From Glandiceps talaboti (Eukaryota > Hemichordata > Enteropneusta > Spengelidae), in contig NC_135549.1 in the NCBI RefSeq assembly GCF_964340395.1, forward strand, positions 8,647,342 to 8,711,341: a stretch of 64,000 nt of DNA, in the 5' to 3' direction. This document shows, in pieces, positions 34,543 through 48,837 of the stretch. The notes beneath the pieces are model-generated. The model saw nothing but the letters and a program-made list of their open reading frames with translations. It was not told the origin of the DNA and ran no database searches. How positions within the stretch are numbered: the first letter of the stretch is position 1; the number at the start of each line of letters is the position of its first letter. Both the position numbers and the translations under genes were made by a program.

Positions 34543-37500
34543 ATTCAAGAAAAATTACATTTTTGAATTGATAATGAAAAAAACGCTTTAGGTAATTACA
34601 CCATGGCACTTCAGCAAATCTGACACATCTAATTCGTTGTACAAGTACACATTAATAGTTGAGTATCCAATTTCTTGGAATTCACATTTTGTATTTGAAC
34701 TGCTCATAATTTTCCTTCTTGTATGTGCAGCATAGAGATGAGCCAATATTCAAACTGTAACTAAGTATGTGAGTCATCTACTATTTTCACCCTGTCAATC
34801 ATTTATACTTGAATTACGAATTACATAATTCAATTCATATTATGTATTCAGTAAGTGTACTTGCAATTATACGGTAGTTTCACTCGTTATCCCTCACAAT
34901 AAATTTACACTGTCACATTGCCATGACAATGAAGACATATTACAGTATACAGCAGTGCAGTTTGCCATTCACTACGGCATCAATCAACCCATCCCTTGCT
35001 ATCATAAATCACACTATCATCAACTCTCACTACAGCAAAGCTTATGTACTTAGTATTCTATTCAGAGGGACTGTCAAATACCCCTATATGTAAGCTAGTT
35101 ATCTGAGAATATGGTATTACCAGTACTTATATTAGCATATAATGAATTTTTGTAACAAAGTATTCAAAAAAATCAAATACAGAAATAGGAGATTGTCTTG
35201 AACATGTACAAATACTATTCATGTTTACATATTTATTTAAGATCGGGTTGACTGATGGGCATCTAATTTTTTCAGCTTTTGTTTCCATTACTGCAAATGT
35301 TTCTTTCTGATTTTTCTGACACTGAGATCTGATTACATAAATAGTGACTTATTGAATGAATGGTCATTATAATCAAAGAGAACAAGAAATGTTATAACAT
35401 GTAATTCCAAACACAGTGAAATAATGCAAATAATATAGTGTCAGGTATTCAAATAAAATAACACAATCTGTGTGAACAATGGAGGAAAACAAAAAACCCA
35501 TCAATCTTCCCCAACAACTCATCACTGAGTCATTCCCATAGTGAAACTCTACTTACCAGCTTCAAGACACGGTTCACCATTGTCAAAGTACTCTGGTGCA
35601 ATAATTTCAACCAACTGAGCAAATAACTTGATGTATGGCACCTTGGTTATCAACACTACAGACTGAAGATAACAAGAAATGAAAAGAGAAAGTCCATTAG
35701 TAATTATCAGATCTGTGTGTGACTTCTATCTTCTATACAGACTGTGTGAGTCAGCATGACACATACATCTATATAATTCATCACTGTGACTTTGCCCAGT
35801 AGACAACTGATTATCTTCTGGAAAGAAAATATCTGAAATATTTCCCAACTTCACTGCAAACATTCAAGTGTAATATGAATGAGAAGGTATTATAGGTTTG
35901 ACTCTTTTCAATATGGAGTTTATAAATCTCATAATTTGACTACCAGAATACACTTCACTGTACGTTTACAAGGGACTGCATTTGTTCACCCAGGTATGTA
36001 TAGTACTAAATATTCAGACTATGTTTACCATCTTTGAAACAATACGTTGGTCATAATTTTGAAATCCTTTCTATAAACAATGTCGAGATCAACTAACAAC
36101 AAAATTAGTAACTCATACATTGACAATCCTACTATTCCATGCAATATGATAAATAGTAAAATATATACTAGTTTAGGCAGTTACTAGTTTTACTAGTTTT
36201 AGACCCTACACTATGGTTTAGGTAGAATGTTCTGCTGGGACAAATTTCACCGCAAATCAAATGTTCTTAAAATTTCTCCAAACACTGACATTATGGAAGC
36301 TTGCTTCTCATCCTTTGGAAATATTAAAAGAAATCACAGAGTCCACTGTCTTGTTTTCAAGGAGATCAAAAGATTTTCCAGCAGAGTTACCAGGTATACT
36401 GTACTTGACCGTCTTTAACCCCTAGCTGGGTGACACAAGACAGAGCAAACCCTAGGGTATGGGTTTATACACAGGCAACCATTAATTTATCCTAATTTAT
36501 GCTAATTTATTCTTTCTTAGTAGTATTCGGCGGCCATATTGGATTCTAAAATGACTAAATTTTGATTACATTTTGACTTCTCTCTTTCAAAACTTTGCAT
36601 AGTAACTCCTGATCTTTTTCTTGATTTCAACTAAGAATGTGTTGAAGTTTTTTGAACAAAGTAGCAGCAAAAGTTTAAACATTTTATTTCCGAGGCACAT
36701 TTCACTTTAATATATACTATAATTATTTTGTAAGTGGGAATATAAAATTATCACAAAATGAAATCCTGGTGACAAGTAGGAAGATAAAACACATACATAT
36801 CATGAGATAAAACACATATATACAGATCTCTTACGTCAATCTATTTACAATTTATTTTGGTACACTACAAATACTGATCTTGTTGGCAAAAATATTTTGA
36901 TTCTTTCATATTGACAGTTTACACGTACACTGTACAGTGGTTAATGATGCATTTAATTTTCTCTGGATACAGAATACATGTGTAGTTACTCTATATTTGT
37001 GATGTCAACGACTGCTTTACTCTCAGGAAATATTTCAGTACACATATGTTTTACATCATATGTGAATGTTTAGGGAACAATAGTCTTCCAGTGCTAATTA
37101 AGTAATTCTCAGGATGTCTTTGAGCACACACAAGTTATCCTTTTATTCAACCTACATACATGAACACCAAGGTTTGGAGTTCTGATAGCCACTATGCATT
37201 TACAGATTACTTCAAAGAAATATTGTCATGTTAACACATATAATATTACTTCACCAAGTTAAAATTTGGGGTATCACACATTCACAAGTTCATTCAAAAA
37301 TATATATTGGTATGCATCTATAATTCCACCAAATTGAGGTTTTTAGAATCAACAGCTATTCACATTCAAACTATGGAAGGTTTTTGATATGAAACTAGAC
37401 TCTCAGTCCCACCACAGACTCTACAATCTATGGTCCAACTACAGTGATGTCAGTTTGTATGGAGGAACTTAATGAACCACACCTTCAGCATCATAAAGTT

Positions 37501-40500
37501 ACTGTAAAATGATATTTTGACGTACTCATTTCTAATATTGCAGAATGATATACAAAGCCTGCTTTACAGTGTGTGGGAGTTCTTCCATATGGTCTTTACA
37601 CCCCAAGGTTTATCACACCCTGTACGTAAGTCAGCCTTGGTTTACATACACCACATATCGGTAATAACAAACAAACATACTGTCCAGTATATTAATTTCA
37701 CTTTATAGACTATTGTATTTTTGCATTGCGTGAGCCGAAATATTTACCGGATAGTCAGCAATGAAAAATAGGTTTTTCATTCTATCACAGTAATAAACCA
37801 TCTCACTTTTATGGCTATGTACGACATACGGTCTTTGTTGATCATAAATAAAGACCTTGATGGTAATAAAATGTTCACAGTGTAAAATGCTTACATGGTC
37901 TATTCAATTAAGTTAGCCATAAAAATTCTTTTCACAAAATCAAAATCCGAAAATTAAATTTACGGATGACCCACCTTTTGAAAATATCCTCGCCTTGACG
38001 TTTTGTCCCTTACTTGTCGAAAATAAACAAAACCATGATAATATGCATTTTCACCCTGGAAGAAATTCCAAAACCAGTACAACCGTTAACTCTACAACTA
38101 CATGTACCATTGTATGTGTAATTAGAACAACGCCTTCTTAATATTTACCACTTGAGGCAAAATGGCTTAAAAAATATTTCCATTTAAAAAAGTTACACAT
38201 TTTTAACTCTGTGACACATTGAGTCTGAGGAAAAAATGACTTGTATTTGAACTTTATATCAAAACTGTTTACGTGATAACTTCTGAAAATTTGTAGGTAC
38301 TTGTAATCAACATGTATGTGTATAAAATTGTGCAACATTTATCTTCAAATTGTCTGGAAAATTGAAGGCAAGAACAAAATGTGTACTTTTTTTATTAAAC
38401 ATGTACAACATTTTACTTCAAATTTTCTGTAAAAGTGTACGCATTTCTCAAATAACATGTTTATTCATTCATGCACAACAATATTATTCATTATAGCACT
38501 GACATCCATTTCTACTTTCACTGTTCACGTAAGAACATTCCTACATTCACATACTGAACAGTGATCAGTTAAATTTTCAGATTCCTTTAGTAAATGCCAA
38601 AACTAATATTTAGAAATCCTGACATCAAAACTGAATGTTGTCTGTAATTCAAATACACAAATATTCCAAATCTGAGACCTAACTTTTTATTATTAGTACA
38701 CAGCAAACTGACATCATTTATTATTCTTGTATTTCAAATATCATACTCATAACAGATATTTTCCCTTCACTGCTCACATCACCTCCAAGCTGTGACAAGC
38801 AGACTGAGTTTCATCATTTCATGCATTGTACTCACACGTGATAATAAACAATTACCAGACTTGCTAATTACCAAATATATTGTCAGTTTACTTCTACATT
38901 TACAACTGGGTTATCTTTTCATCTGATCACAGTAAAATTCACCTTTATATAATCTACTTTGAATTGAAAGGAGAACTAATCCTTTATTTATTTACCTGTA
39001 GCATTATTGGTCTTCTTTCATAGGCATTTCTGGTACTGAGAGTTGCTGATTTTCTATTAACAGCTGACATATGCTGTCTGATACGGAAGTTAAACTGTGT
39101 GTCACCCATACACCCTGAAATGTACAATGTTGATATTACAATGAAAAAAACAGTTATGTATTTTGACATTTTTAATAACTAAAAATCAAAAAAAAAATGT
39201 TTATTATTAATCTCTAAGTCAAATCAAAACTAATTATCAGACTAAGAGACTTTCATTTATAAAACCAGAAATTTGTGTGGGATATCTTTTTATTTTGCAC
39301 ACAGGTGTCATATTTTTTTTAAGTAAACATGGCTAACAATAGAAATACAGGCAGCCAGTATTTCATGTCAACATGTTATTTTTTCACAAATCTTGTTTGA
39401 ATAAGAACACACCTAACATTGCGAGAATGAATGTTCATAGACTCTAGGTTCATACTTAGTAATGAAAATTCGACTCACACAGTCAAACAAATTTTTGTAA
39501 TCAAGTCCTAAATTTTTGCTTGCGAGACACATGACAATAGTCAATCATAGTAAACCTCTGACAATGCTGATGAGATGTCAGTGACAATTTGAGATTTGCT
39601 TCCAAGAAATTTTTTGACTATGAGTAGAAATTTTCATACTAAAAATGTCTAACATTATCCACTAACACTAAGACTCAATCAATCTGAATTCATCGTACTT
39701 CTCTTATTACATTTCATTAAATTTCAAGGATAACCAACAAAACAGGAACAGGTCTCATTTACGTGTTCTATATCAGTTAATATCAAAAGGTTTCTAACAT
39801 CGCCAGTCATCTTTGATAATGTGGTCTTTATTTCATGTTTGTATTATACAGCACTGTACAGTTAGTAGTCTTTTATGGTAGTTTTATGGTAATATTTTTT
39901 TATGGTACCTGCACTCTAGATTTCCTTTTGACAGTCAAGTTCATTACCACAGTACCACCCAATTAGTAAATATACAGCAAAATAAATGTTTCAAATTACA
40001 TCTTTATGACTATTTAACCAACAAAAACAAGTCCAACTTACATTCTTTATAGTTGTCATTGATATTAAAAGATAAGTGATCTTTACTGTATCTGTCTTTA
40101 TTATCTAGTTAGTACGGGATTTGTTTATGACTGTTAAGTTAGTTTTACATTTAATAGTAATATTTTTATGGTACCGGCACTCTCAATTATGTTTTTCTGT
40201 TAAATGAATGCAGTCAAGTTTATTACTACATTTTACGACTTTGTACTACCCAGTTAGTAAATATAATGCCACACATAAGTTTGCACCATTTAAAATTATG
40301 ACTATCAGTGTCATTACAAACAATATGGCTTTTCTGTTCTAAAGTTTTAGTTTTTGTATCTATGATAGTATATGACAAACCATCTGCTGTTAATTTTATA
40401 CTTAAAGTTTACTTTGAAAGCTTGCAATATTTTCATATTTACATTAATTTATGGCAACATATGACAACCCTAATGTAAATATTAATGGCATTGCCTCTCA

Positions 40501-41503
40501 AAGGAAATCATACCATCAAAGTTTTAGGTTTTAGTTCCACAGATAAAACTAGGTGGTTAATTTACAACAGATTGCAATCTCACAGAACCCTGTGATTGGT
40601 CCACAACAAGTCACATGAGATGAACTAAATCAGCATATCATTTGCATACATGAAGTTCCCTGTATTAATGATTGATTTCACAGTACACTAGGTAGTTCTT
40701 AGACTACATGGTAATTAGTGTGGGCTGATGAAATATACCAAACGATGACAGTCGCGGAAGACAAACTTCACAAAAAACACCAACATTTTGTTCAAAAGGA
40801 GACAACTACATCAACCAGTGTAATTCTCATTGCTGAGAAAAATGTAGAACATAATTAACAAATGTGAAGAGTATATTTTCAACTTTTAAAGTTTATACTG
40901 ATGATGTCACAAAAGACTATGTCTATTTATTCATATATCTATTTACTCACTGACTTTTTTATCAAGTACTTTTTACAATTCTAAGAAAATTCCTAAAGGT
41001 CCACACATGTTGCACAAAGCCAACAAAATACAAACTACAACTGAACTGCAAAATAATGGATAAATACATCGTGCCATAGCATAGCTCGATTTGGGTTTTA
41101 CGTGTCAAATATTGATTCCCAACTCATGACTGTGAGAAAATAGCAACTTGAACAAACAAGCAAACAAACATTGCCTTACAATAGTAATATTTGGTACTGA
41201 CGCATGTAAACTTCAAAGTACAATATAATACAATACTTGTATTTTAATACACAATGTAACAATGGAGGTTATGGAATGAGGTAATTCATATATACCAAAG
41301 GATGTTAGGGAATAGGGTAATCAGAATGCAAAGCTATTGAGCCATGTAGTAAGATTACCAACCACATCAAATTACACATACAGCATACAGATGAATTCAT
41401 CGTCTCACCTGAATTGGAATCAGGAAATGACAGGTAACATATATTCATTTTCTGAAAGGAGAAAAAAGAGAAATACTAATGTGTCAAAATAAATATTTAC
41501 TTC

Positions 41504-41561
<58 letters not shown>

Positions 41562-43919
41562 AAGCAGTCACTATTTTTCTGGAGGGAAATTAACATATAT
41601 GAATACTACTATCATAAAATTATGTACAGCATAGCACATCCACAAATAGACAAACACATACAAATGAACATAGAGATACATTTATTTATGGTACATTTAC
41701 CGAACTGCCCTTTTGGGATAGATAAAGTTACCCTATTGAATTGAATGCTTCTTATCATTGGTACATAACATTCAAAACTCTATAGTATAGACAACTTTAT
41801 AGATTTTTTTTCAAATTCTACAAGATTGTTTAATTTTCGAAGACATGCACCATTATTTTCAACAATTATTATAATTTTTCTGAGATGTGTACAACTTTCC
41901 AAACATTCCCCACAAAAGCCTGGAATCCATGTGGATTGGTATTTTAGATTTTTGCTTTTGGAAAGGAAAATCTAAAATCCTAATTTTTCAAAGCAAAATC
42001 TAACATCCTAATTTTCCAAAGCAAAATCTAAAATCACAATTCGCATGGATTTTAGGTAGGCTATCCCCACAGTGACTTTTCACCACTACATGAATCACTA
42101 GAATTACACTACTTTCACTGGTGTGTGACAAACGTCCTTCATCCTATCAGCTGTCTCATGGAAATATGTCTGTGAGGGACAGGGACACAGGTGTTAACTT
42201 GACACCAAGGTCTGGATTTAAAAATAGACCCAGCAAGTCTCTATTAAAATAAGTCTCAATGATTTTTGTTGAGGTTTTGAAATGCTAGTAACAGTGAAAG
42301 GGAGCAATCTGGTAATATTGTACACATTTCTATATCTTGTTTTAATGTCAAGGGAACCATGGTAACAAAAACAGGGGAGATTCAGGTAGATTTGACCAAA
42401 CCGTACATGTAAAATGGAAAATACAAAAGAAATACTCATTGAATATCACTATTTCTAGATATACTCTGTCCCCACCTGAATCGATGTAAAAACAATTCAA
42501 ACTGAAAATATTTTATTCAATCAGTTCAAAACCAGTTTCTATCCCAAAGAGAAAACTGAGCAAAGATATGAATTGATTCACTTTTGATTTGTATGGTTTA
42601 CTTTGAATAATTTTCATTATTTTGAAACTACCCCGAGGTGGTCACAAACTGATTAAATTAAACTGATTCAATTAAATTGGTTCAAAATGGTTTCAGTGCA
42701 TGTGGTGACAGGAGACTCAACTTCAATTTGATTTCAAACTGATTAATAATTCCACATGGGAAAGGGCCTAATGTCTCTAATCATCTCTAATATTTGTTTT
42801 ACCACCATTCAGCAGTGACAACCTACAGTACACAATATCATGGCTGATACAAATGACTTCTACTGACATAGATAAAAAAAAAGTTTAAATACAAATTTGT
42901 ATAGTGCCAAAATCTAAAAAACTAATTGTTCAGAAGCACTTCACACAAAAAAAATCAAAGTCTGTCTTTGAAAATGCACAAACCAAAATTATACATACAC
43001 ATTCTCTATGCACAAGGTACACAAGCCTAGTTCTCACAAGCCTGGTGGTGACATTACCATAACTTTATAAAAGTATCAAACTCACCTCTTTTTCAGAAAG
43101 CTTAACATGTCCTGGATAAATAACCTGCAAAAACAAAACAAAAAAAATCAACGGGTGAGAATTCATCAACAGTTTAGTAATAAAATCTACAACTTCTTCT
43201 TGAATTCAAAACCCTTCTTATATCAGTATCCTGAGGCAGAACTAGTAGCACTCTGATAACAACCAACAAATCATCGACAATTGATAACAGTAATACAATG
43301 ACATACAATCTCCCAGCATTTATCACTGACTCATATCCAGTTTTACTAATTAGACCCTGAATAGACATTTACTACTTGACATTTCAGAAAATTCCTCATT
43401 AACTTCATATCATATTGGTCACATTTTTGGAATATTTCATTTCATTTCATCGGAAAGTCATTTCAGCAGAGACTAACCCACTATATTCAGCTTTAAAAAC
43501 TAAAAAGCATTTTGCTTCCATTTATTTTGAAGGGATTGGATATTGGATTCCATCCTTAAAGCAATTAATTGACTGTGAACACAGACATTTCAAAGTAATA
43601 TGAGAAACTCAAACATTGCATGCATCAATTATGTACGGTAAGTTAATATACTTAATATAAGAAAATAGGTACATGTACAAATGTACATTCTAAAATTTCC
43701 ACTTCACTGAACATTTTAATGCAGTCGTAACTTGATATCACAGACGTTTAAGTGGACAAAACATCAAATTTCAAAATTATATTTTGATATTTTCCATACG
43801 TGATTCATCTACTTTATTCAAGTTAGACAAATATCATATTTTACTCATCAGAAAACATTTTTATCATATCACACTGATGACATGGCTGCTTAAAATAATG
43901 TAAGTAGTAGTAGTAGTAG

Positions 43920-43964
<45 letters not shown>

Positions 43965-45442
43965 TGAAATTGACAGCATTTTGATTCTTTGTAATCACAG
44001 TATATGGCTTTATAGTATAAATAGAATTCATATTCCAATTTTTTTTTTTTTTTTTTTTTTTTGGGGGGGGGGGGGTTAGAACATGAATTTGGTTATGAAA
44101 CAACCTTTCTAATCAGAGATCTCTGAGATGTAATATGTACATGTAACTATATATATAATTATATAATAATAATATATAACAATTTAGTATATTGCTTCAA
44201 AGAATGACACAAAACAAACGTAAGGCTACGATATTTTCAACAAAAACAAGAGAAACACTTGACTTATCGATTTGAGTATGTTTATACAACAATGTTTTGG
44301 GCATAAAATGTCAAGTAGAAGTAGTCATGTTAATCTATGCTACATACTATGAGACTTTTTACTATTGTATCATGTTAGACTAACAATTGTTGATTACACA
44401 TTATCTAATTAATTCCATGTGTAAAGTTTGACACCTGGTTGTAAAGTCACTTCTACCTGAAAAAAAATATTATTATTGACAGGAACTTGATATCGTTGTC
44501 ATACCATGGGGGCATATTACATGTGTATACACCATGTGACATTCACCCTGTCTGTCTGTCACTTTGTTGACTGTATGTACTAGTGAAAAGTGACCTTGAG
44601 CAAAATACCATATTACATTTGAAGATTCAAAGGTCAAATAACAATTACTTTATCAAAACAACTATCGGGATAAACAATGAGCAAATTGTCCAAATTTGTC
44701 CTTTCATGGCGAAGACGGTATATAATGCTGATTTGTTCGCGTACTTTTATGTTATACCATGGATGTAGTACGGTTATATTGTGTGCATCTATCAACTTCA
44801 AGGATTCGTGGTCGAATTACAATTTTTACATCGACAGCTGTTAGAATCTGTCAATATCACACGGCTTATCAAATTAGATTATGTATTTGTGTATAAAATA
44901 CGTATTCCTTCCTCTTTTCAAATATTTCAACAAAACAAACGGTATGATATCTGGGAGAATGAGCTGATAGCAGTGTGCCGGCCGGTCATTTGACAGCAAT
45001 GATAAGCCGTGGCCTTTTCGTTTCATCACAAAGAATTTCCGCTCGGCTCACTATCAACAGAAATGGACTCGCTCTAAACATTAATTCAGGACCGCAACTA
45101 AAGTGGTGGGAAGTTAAAAACTACATCGTACTTGGACACGATCATGAGATGTCCATTTACCAGGAGGAGACCGTCAACAACAAAAGAAATCTCGACTCGA
45201 GTACGTGTCAACTTGAAATCGTGGTTGACGGAGGATGGGGAGTCTGTTCCGGTGGGAAAGAGACATACGGTACAAGTAATTACCTCCATAGCTTGTCCCA
45301 ACTCCAAATCAAAGGTAACGACACACACACAGTGTAACCAGTTCGAAAACCTATCCCATGGTAAAATTGTTGGTGAGCTGTCGTCATTTTCAAACGATCT
45401 TGACGAGAGAGGTGGATGGTCTCGATCCACCGCCGACGCCAT
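27845..45442 (-). CDS. DENND6: DENND6, DENN domain-containing Rab guanine-nucleotide exchange factor (complete, 16 exons)
   Basis: Exons in transcript order (plus coordinates): 45284-45442, 43086-43124, 41409-41451, 38996-39114, 37975-38055, 35557-35662, 33973-34112, 33499-33618, 33171-33328, 32439-32533, 30818-30877, 30588-30652, 30087-30230, 29616-29725, 28853-29030, 27845-27967. All junctions are GT-AG and in phase, giving 579 aa (vertebrate DENND6A/B about 585-608). Family blocks run end to end: [17 protein letters not shown] at the N terminus, [78 protein letters not shown] and [10 protein letters not shown]. Vertebrate DENND6A activates Rab14 in endocytic recycling; the same role here is by homology. 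The start at 45442 has good context (aaagATGG); an upstream in-frame Met at 45517 is less likely because the extra residues are not family-like. Confidence 0.97.
29409..29492. repeat. (TGACC)n/(TGACA)n pentanucleotide repeats in a DENND6 intron
   Basis: CCTGA and CATGA pentamers in several short blocks. Confidence 0.85.
33866..33915. repeat. C-rich (CCCCA)n tract in a DENND6 intron
   Basis: Strand-biased CCCCACCCC repeats. On the minus (sense) strand this is a G-rich intronic tract that could form a quadruplex. Confidence 0.8.
34358..34542. repeat. (TTGG)n/(GATT)n tetranucleotide array in a DENND6 intron
   Basis: A GATT block, a TTGG block, then a long GATT block. It creates Asn/Gln/Thr/Ser-rich false open frames on the minus strand. 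Confidence 0.96.
41503..41561. repeat. (TTG)n microsatellite in a DENND6 intron
   Basis: About 19 TTG copies. Confidence 0.96.
43903..44077. repeat. (GTA)n(GTT)n and T/G homopolymers in a DENND6 intron
   Basis: Trinucleotides at 43903-43963, and a T run followed by a G run at 44039-44077. Confidence 0.95.
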
Positions 45443-47762
45443 CTTTTCTCTCAATAAACAGGAAATAGGACGCCCTCTTTCCACTGACAGGGAAACCGGG
45501 GAACCCCCTGCATGCACGGGAGTATCAGCGAAGAGACCGAGATGTGATATGTGTGAAGACTGTACATGTTATTCATCAGAATGTTTTTCCTTTTCTCTTT
45601 TTTTAAAAGATACATATACATTCTATTTTTCTTCCCTCCGGGATGTGGTCTCTTAAACTAAACCATGTAAATCGTAACGATGCCGTAAAGACTCTTGATT
45701 GCTGCGTTTGAAAACGAAATGCCTCTGACCCATCTCGCTGCAAAAACAAGGATGACCATGTTTCAGAATCGATTAAAAAAAACACCGACCCCACACGGCC
45801 GAAGACACTCTCGAGTTCCAAATTCTCAGTCGCTTTTTCGATCAATTCTCATGACTTTATTGATATCCAACACATTGAATACCTATGAACTGATAGTATC
45901 AAAGAGCACAAGTTGGCCCAGCTTAGAGTGACTCTTTGTAACCCACTTTCTGGCATTTATCATGTTATTGCCCTGTTGAGGTTGAACGCTTGTAATGCCT
46001 TTATCAATGTTTAAGAGAATACACCATCACAAGTATATTACTAGTATATAAAGATAAACACATATATCAATATTTCGAAGGAACTAGGTAAGAAAGACTG
46101 GTGTGTCTTTCTTGGAAACGCTATTAACGGAAAATTGGACAAAATAAAATTTCAAACTAGTTCTAGACAAGCTGACTTTGTCTATATATATCTCTAGCCA
46201 GTAGTCAAAACTATATAACCATGTTGATGTAAAGGGTCATAGTGTTGGATGGTAGAAAGTGCTATATATAGTTCCATACTTATTGCCACCAAAATATCAT
46301 AAATATTGTTATTCTCTTTACACCCTAGCCCAGAGAGAGAGTAAACTGTGCCATTCTACTCAACATGCAATTGAACCTATGACACTGATTACACAGCATG
46401 ATATATTTTCGTCACAAATGGAAATCCGATTTATGAAAAATACACAAGGTTTATTGCCATCAGATAAACTACCTTCTAGTTTATATATACTCCATGATAC
46501 ATACAGCTGTACCCACCGATGAACAAATAAACCTAAAAGATCATTTAAATAATTAAAAAGGAACATTTTGTTCATAAATACTGCACTGAGTACATGTCGC
46601 CAAACGTTTGCGTATGTGTGTACTCAGCGTAAGTATGTGGTATGTTCTAGAGCGAGTTCTACTTCGCAGTTCGACAACCTTTACACGCAATAAACTAACA
46701 TCTTTATTACTTCATTTTGAAATACAGCATTTTCTGTATGATTGAATGCTCTTCGTTGATTTTCTGACTATGTAGGCACTTCAGGAAAAAAATCTCAACA
46801 CATGATGTCGCACATTATGGATATGAGTAAAGATGACGTCACATTTAAAGTTACATTACTAGTATTAAATCGATATTGTCACAACACACTCGTCAAAAAC
46901 GTCCTACTTTTACGAGAGGTGGAACTAGAATACGGCTGGCCATTTTTCACTTGCGTGATTAGTTTTCCAATTAGGTTACAATGCCCTTCGAATGAATGAA
47001 TCTATAAGTGTGGATGGCCATATGGTCAGGTACTCGGTGCAATATAACGCCAAGTGTCGACATTTAATGTACATATGTGTATGAACTGATATAAACCGAG
47101 AAGTGGTGACCACATACTCTTTACTAGCCCAGAGACTTGCCGTGTTCACACGATGCGTAGTATGCAGAAAATAAACAGTATTGTGGGTATAGTATAATAG
47201 TCAAATATCTGGGTGGGCAAAGTATTTCCGACCGTCAAGAAACTGCGATTGAAATTAGTTCCGGGGTGGTGTTGTAATATAACTTTCATTACAAATCGAC
47301 AGTTGTCAATTACGTACACACCAGAAATTGCAGTAGACCTCAAGAGTTTGACATGGTAAAGATCGCAAACTAAACGTGTAATTGGTTTATGATACATAAA
47401 TTGAATATCATAGCTGGGTTGAGATTGTGATTCAGCCTTCAGTCAAAGGAAACGACTCATCGCCTTTTTACGTGTACATTTACTAGTACCTGGCGAGTAC
47501 ATTACATATTTTGAACAATTGGACATTTTCATTATTTACTCATACCTAAACCGTGTATGACTATTGACACAATGAAACACACCGTCGGATTGAAGTGTTA
47601 TGACATCGTGTGTGGTCATGTAAGCGTTTGAAATGGTTAATACAAGCTGCTACAATCAATCGTAATTTAGCTTCGACGGTGTTTAACGAATGCATTGCCT
47701 AAGGCTTGTATTATGTGAAATGGTACTCAATTACCTACGATTCAATTAAACTGATAATTTGA
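45443..47762. other. DENND6 upstream region and intergenic DNA to the BH3-like gene
   Basis: The DENND6 5' UTR and promoter should lie within the first few hundred bases. No TATA box is evident. No exon is supported in the rest. Confidence 0.5.
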
Positions 47763-47768
47763 TTTATT
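47763..47768 (-). terminator. Polyadenylation signal of the BH3-like gene
   Basis: AATAAA on the minus strand starts only five bases past the TGA at 47774-47776. It independently supports 47774-47902 as a terminal exon. Cleavage would be expected around 47740-47755. Confidence 0.55.
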
Positions 47769-47773
47769 TGATT

Positions 47774-48837
47774 TCATATCGCCGTATAAACACTTACCTT
47801 GTATATTTCATTCAGACATCGGTACTTCACATCAACGATGTACTTTACGAAGAAAAGGCAAATTGCCGGGAAAAAACTGCGGTCTAATATATCTGAGTTA
47901 TACTTGTATTGTAACATCGCGTTTGTAAATATTGTACAATTAATAAAACATGTTGCCATAGTGGTGTATCGTGTCTGTAAATGCGTCGGATTTCAACTAA
48001 AATATACTACATCAAGCAGTATTCAACCCTTTTTACGTCGGCTTTCTGATGTCACTCGGGTGGCATCAAATGATGATCGTTTATCAATAACGAAATAGTT
48101 CATCAAATTAGCTCTGCACCAATGCCACCAATATCTTACAGTATTCCTCTGATACTTGGCGTCAATCAAGTCTCCGATAATGCGAAGTGATCTCCCGATG
48201 TCTTTTCCGGAGGGAAACAGATCGTTTTGGTGAAAGTAGTTAACATCCATTCTATCGTCGAGTATAAAGATGTCAGCGCTACTTATCCACTTCTCATCAT
48301 CTGTCGATTTTAAAGAGTGTACAACCAGTTATAGTATAAAAAATCTGCGAAAATATGACGCCCAACAGTCTCACTTAATAAACAGCGGGTATTGGACAAC
48401 AGATGTCTCAATGGAAAAGTTGTACTGGCATTTTTCTCTTTCTGTGTCTCTGTAAATGAGCGCCTCCGATTTTCAATTAACACGAATCCCTATTCTCTGG
48501 CAATGTACGTGTTTTATGCGGTAACGGGCGGTGCTACCATCATACATGTATAGCGCCGACAGTTCGATCAATTTAAGAAATTTATTACATGTTTTCCTTT
48601 GTGGTTTAACAATTAAACAGCCTTAATCAAAGAAGATAGTAGTTGTATACCGATTTTAGTTACGAAAAGCAAGTGATTTGCTTGATGGTATATTCGGTCC
48701 GAATGGGTAGGTGGAGCTACACACAACAACAAAGGACGCCGCTAGTGTTTGATCTCTGAAGCCTGTCACGTGGGTCGCATTCCCTACCCGATGCCTAACT
48801 TACCATTCTGATTAATTCGTTGTTCAAATTTAATCAT
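47774..48837 (-). CDS. Candidate BH3-only (Bim/Bmf-like) apoptosis regulator, 107 aa, three exons
   Basis: Coding exons in transcript order: 48804-48837 (ATG), 48140-48300, 47774-47902 (TGA). Phases fit: exon 1 ends in phase 1, exon 2 starts with two bases and ends in phase 0, exon 3 starts in phase 0. Residues 46-61 read IGRSLRIIGDLIDAKY, a BH3 motif with all four hydrophobic positions (I46, L50, I53, I57) and the invariant Gly54-Asp55. It closely resembles the BIM and BAK BH3 helices, which insert into the groove of anti-apoptotic BCL-2 proteins. Residues 75-90 (FFPAICLFFVKYIVDV) form a hydrophobic segment that could act as a membrane tail. No BH1 or BH2 motif was found nearby on this strand, so BH3-only is the better call. 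An in-frame TAA lies 12 nt before the ATG. Exon 3 has a weak pyrimidine tract at its acceptor, the least certain point. AATAAA follows six nt after the stop. Confidence 0.6.

Noticed and set aside
34330-34609. Asn/Gln/Ser/Thr-rich minus frames
   Set aside because: Translation of a tetranucleotide array inside a DENND6 intron.
45603-45931. Open frames on both strands upstream of DENND6
   Set aside because: They overlap each other, show no family similarity, and lie in the probable promoter and 5' flank.
48023-48250. Continuous 75-codon minus frame through the BH3 exon into its intron
   Set aside because: The BH3 exon ends at a strong GTAAGA donor, and sequence past it is low in family-like features. 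The spliced model with a poly(A) signal is preferred, though an intron-retained form is possible.
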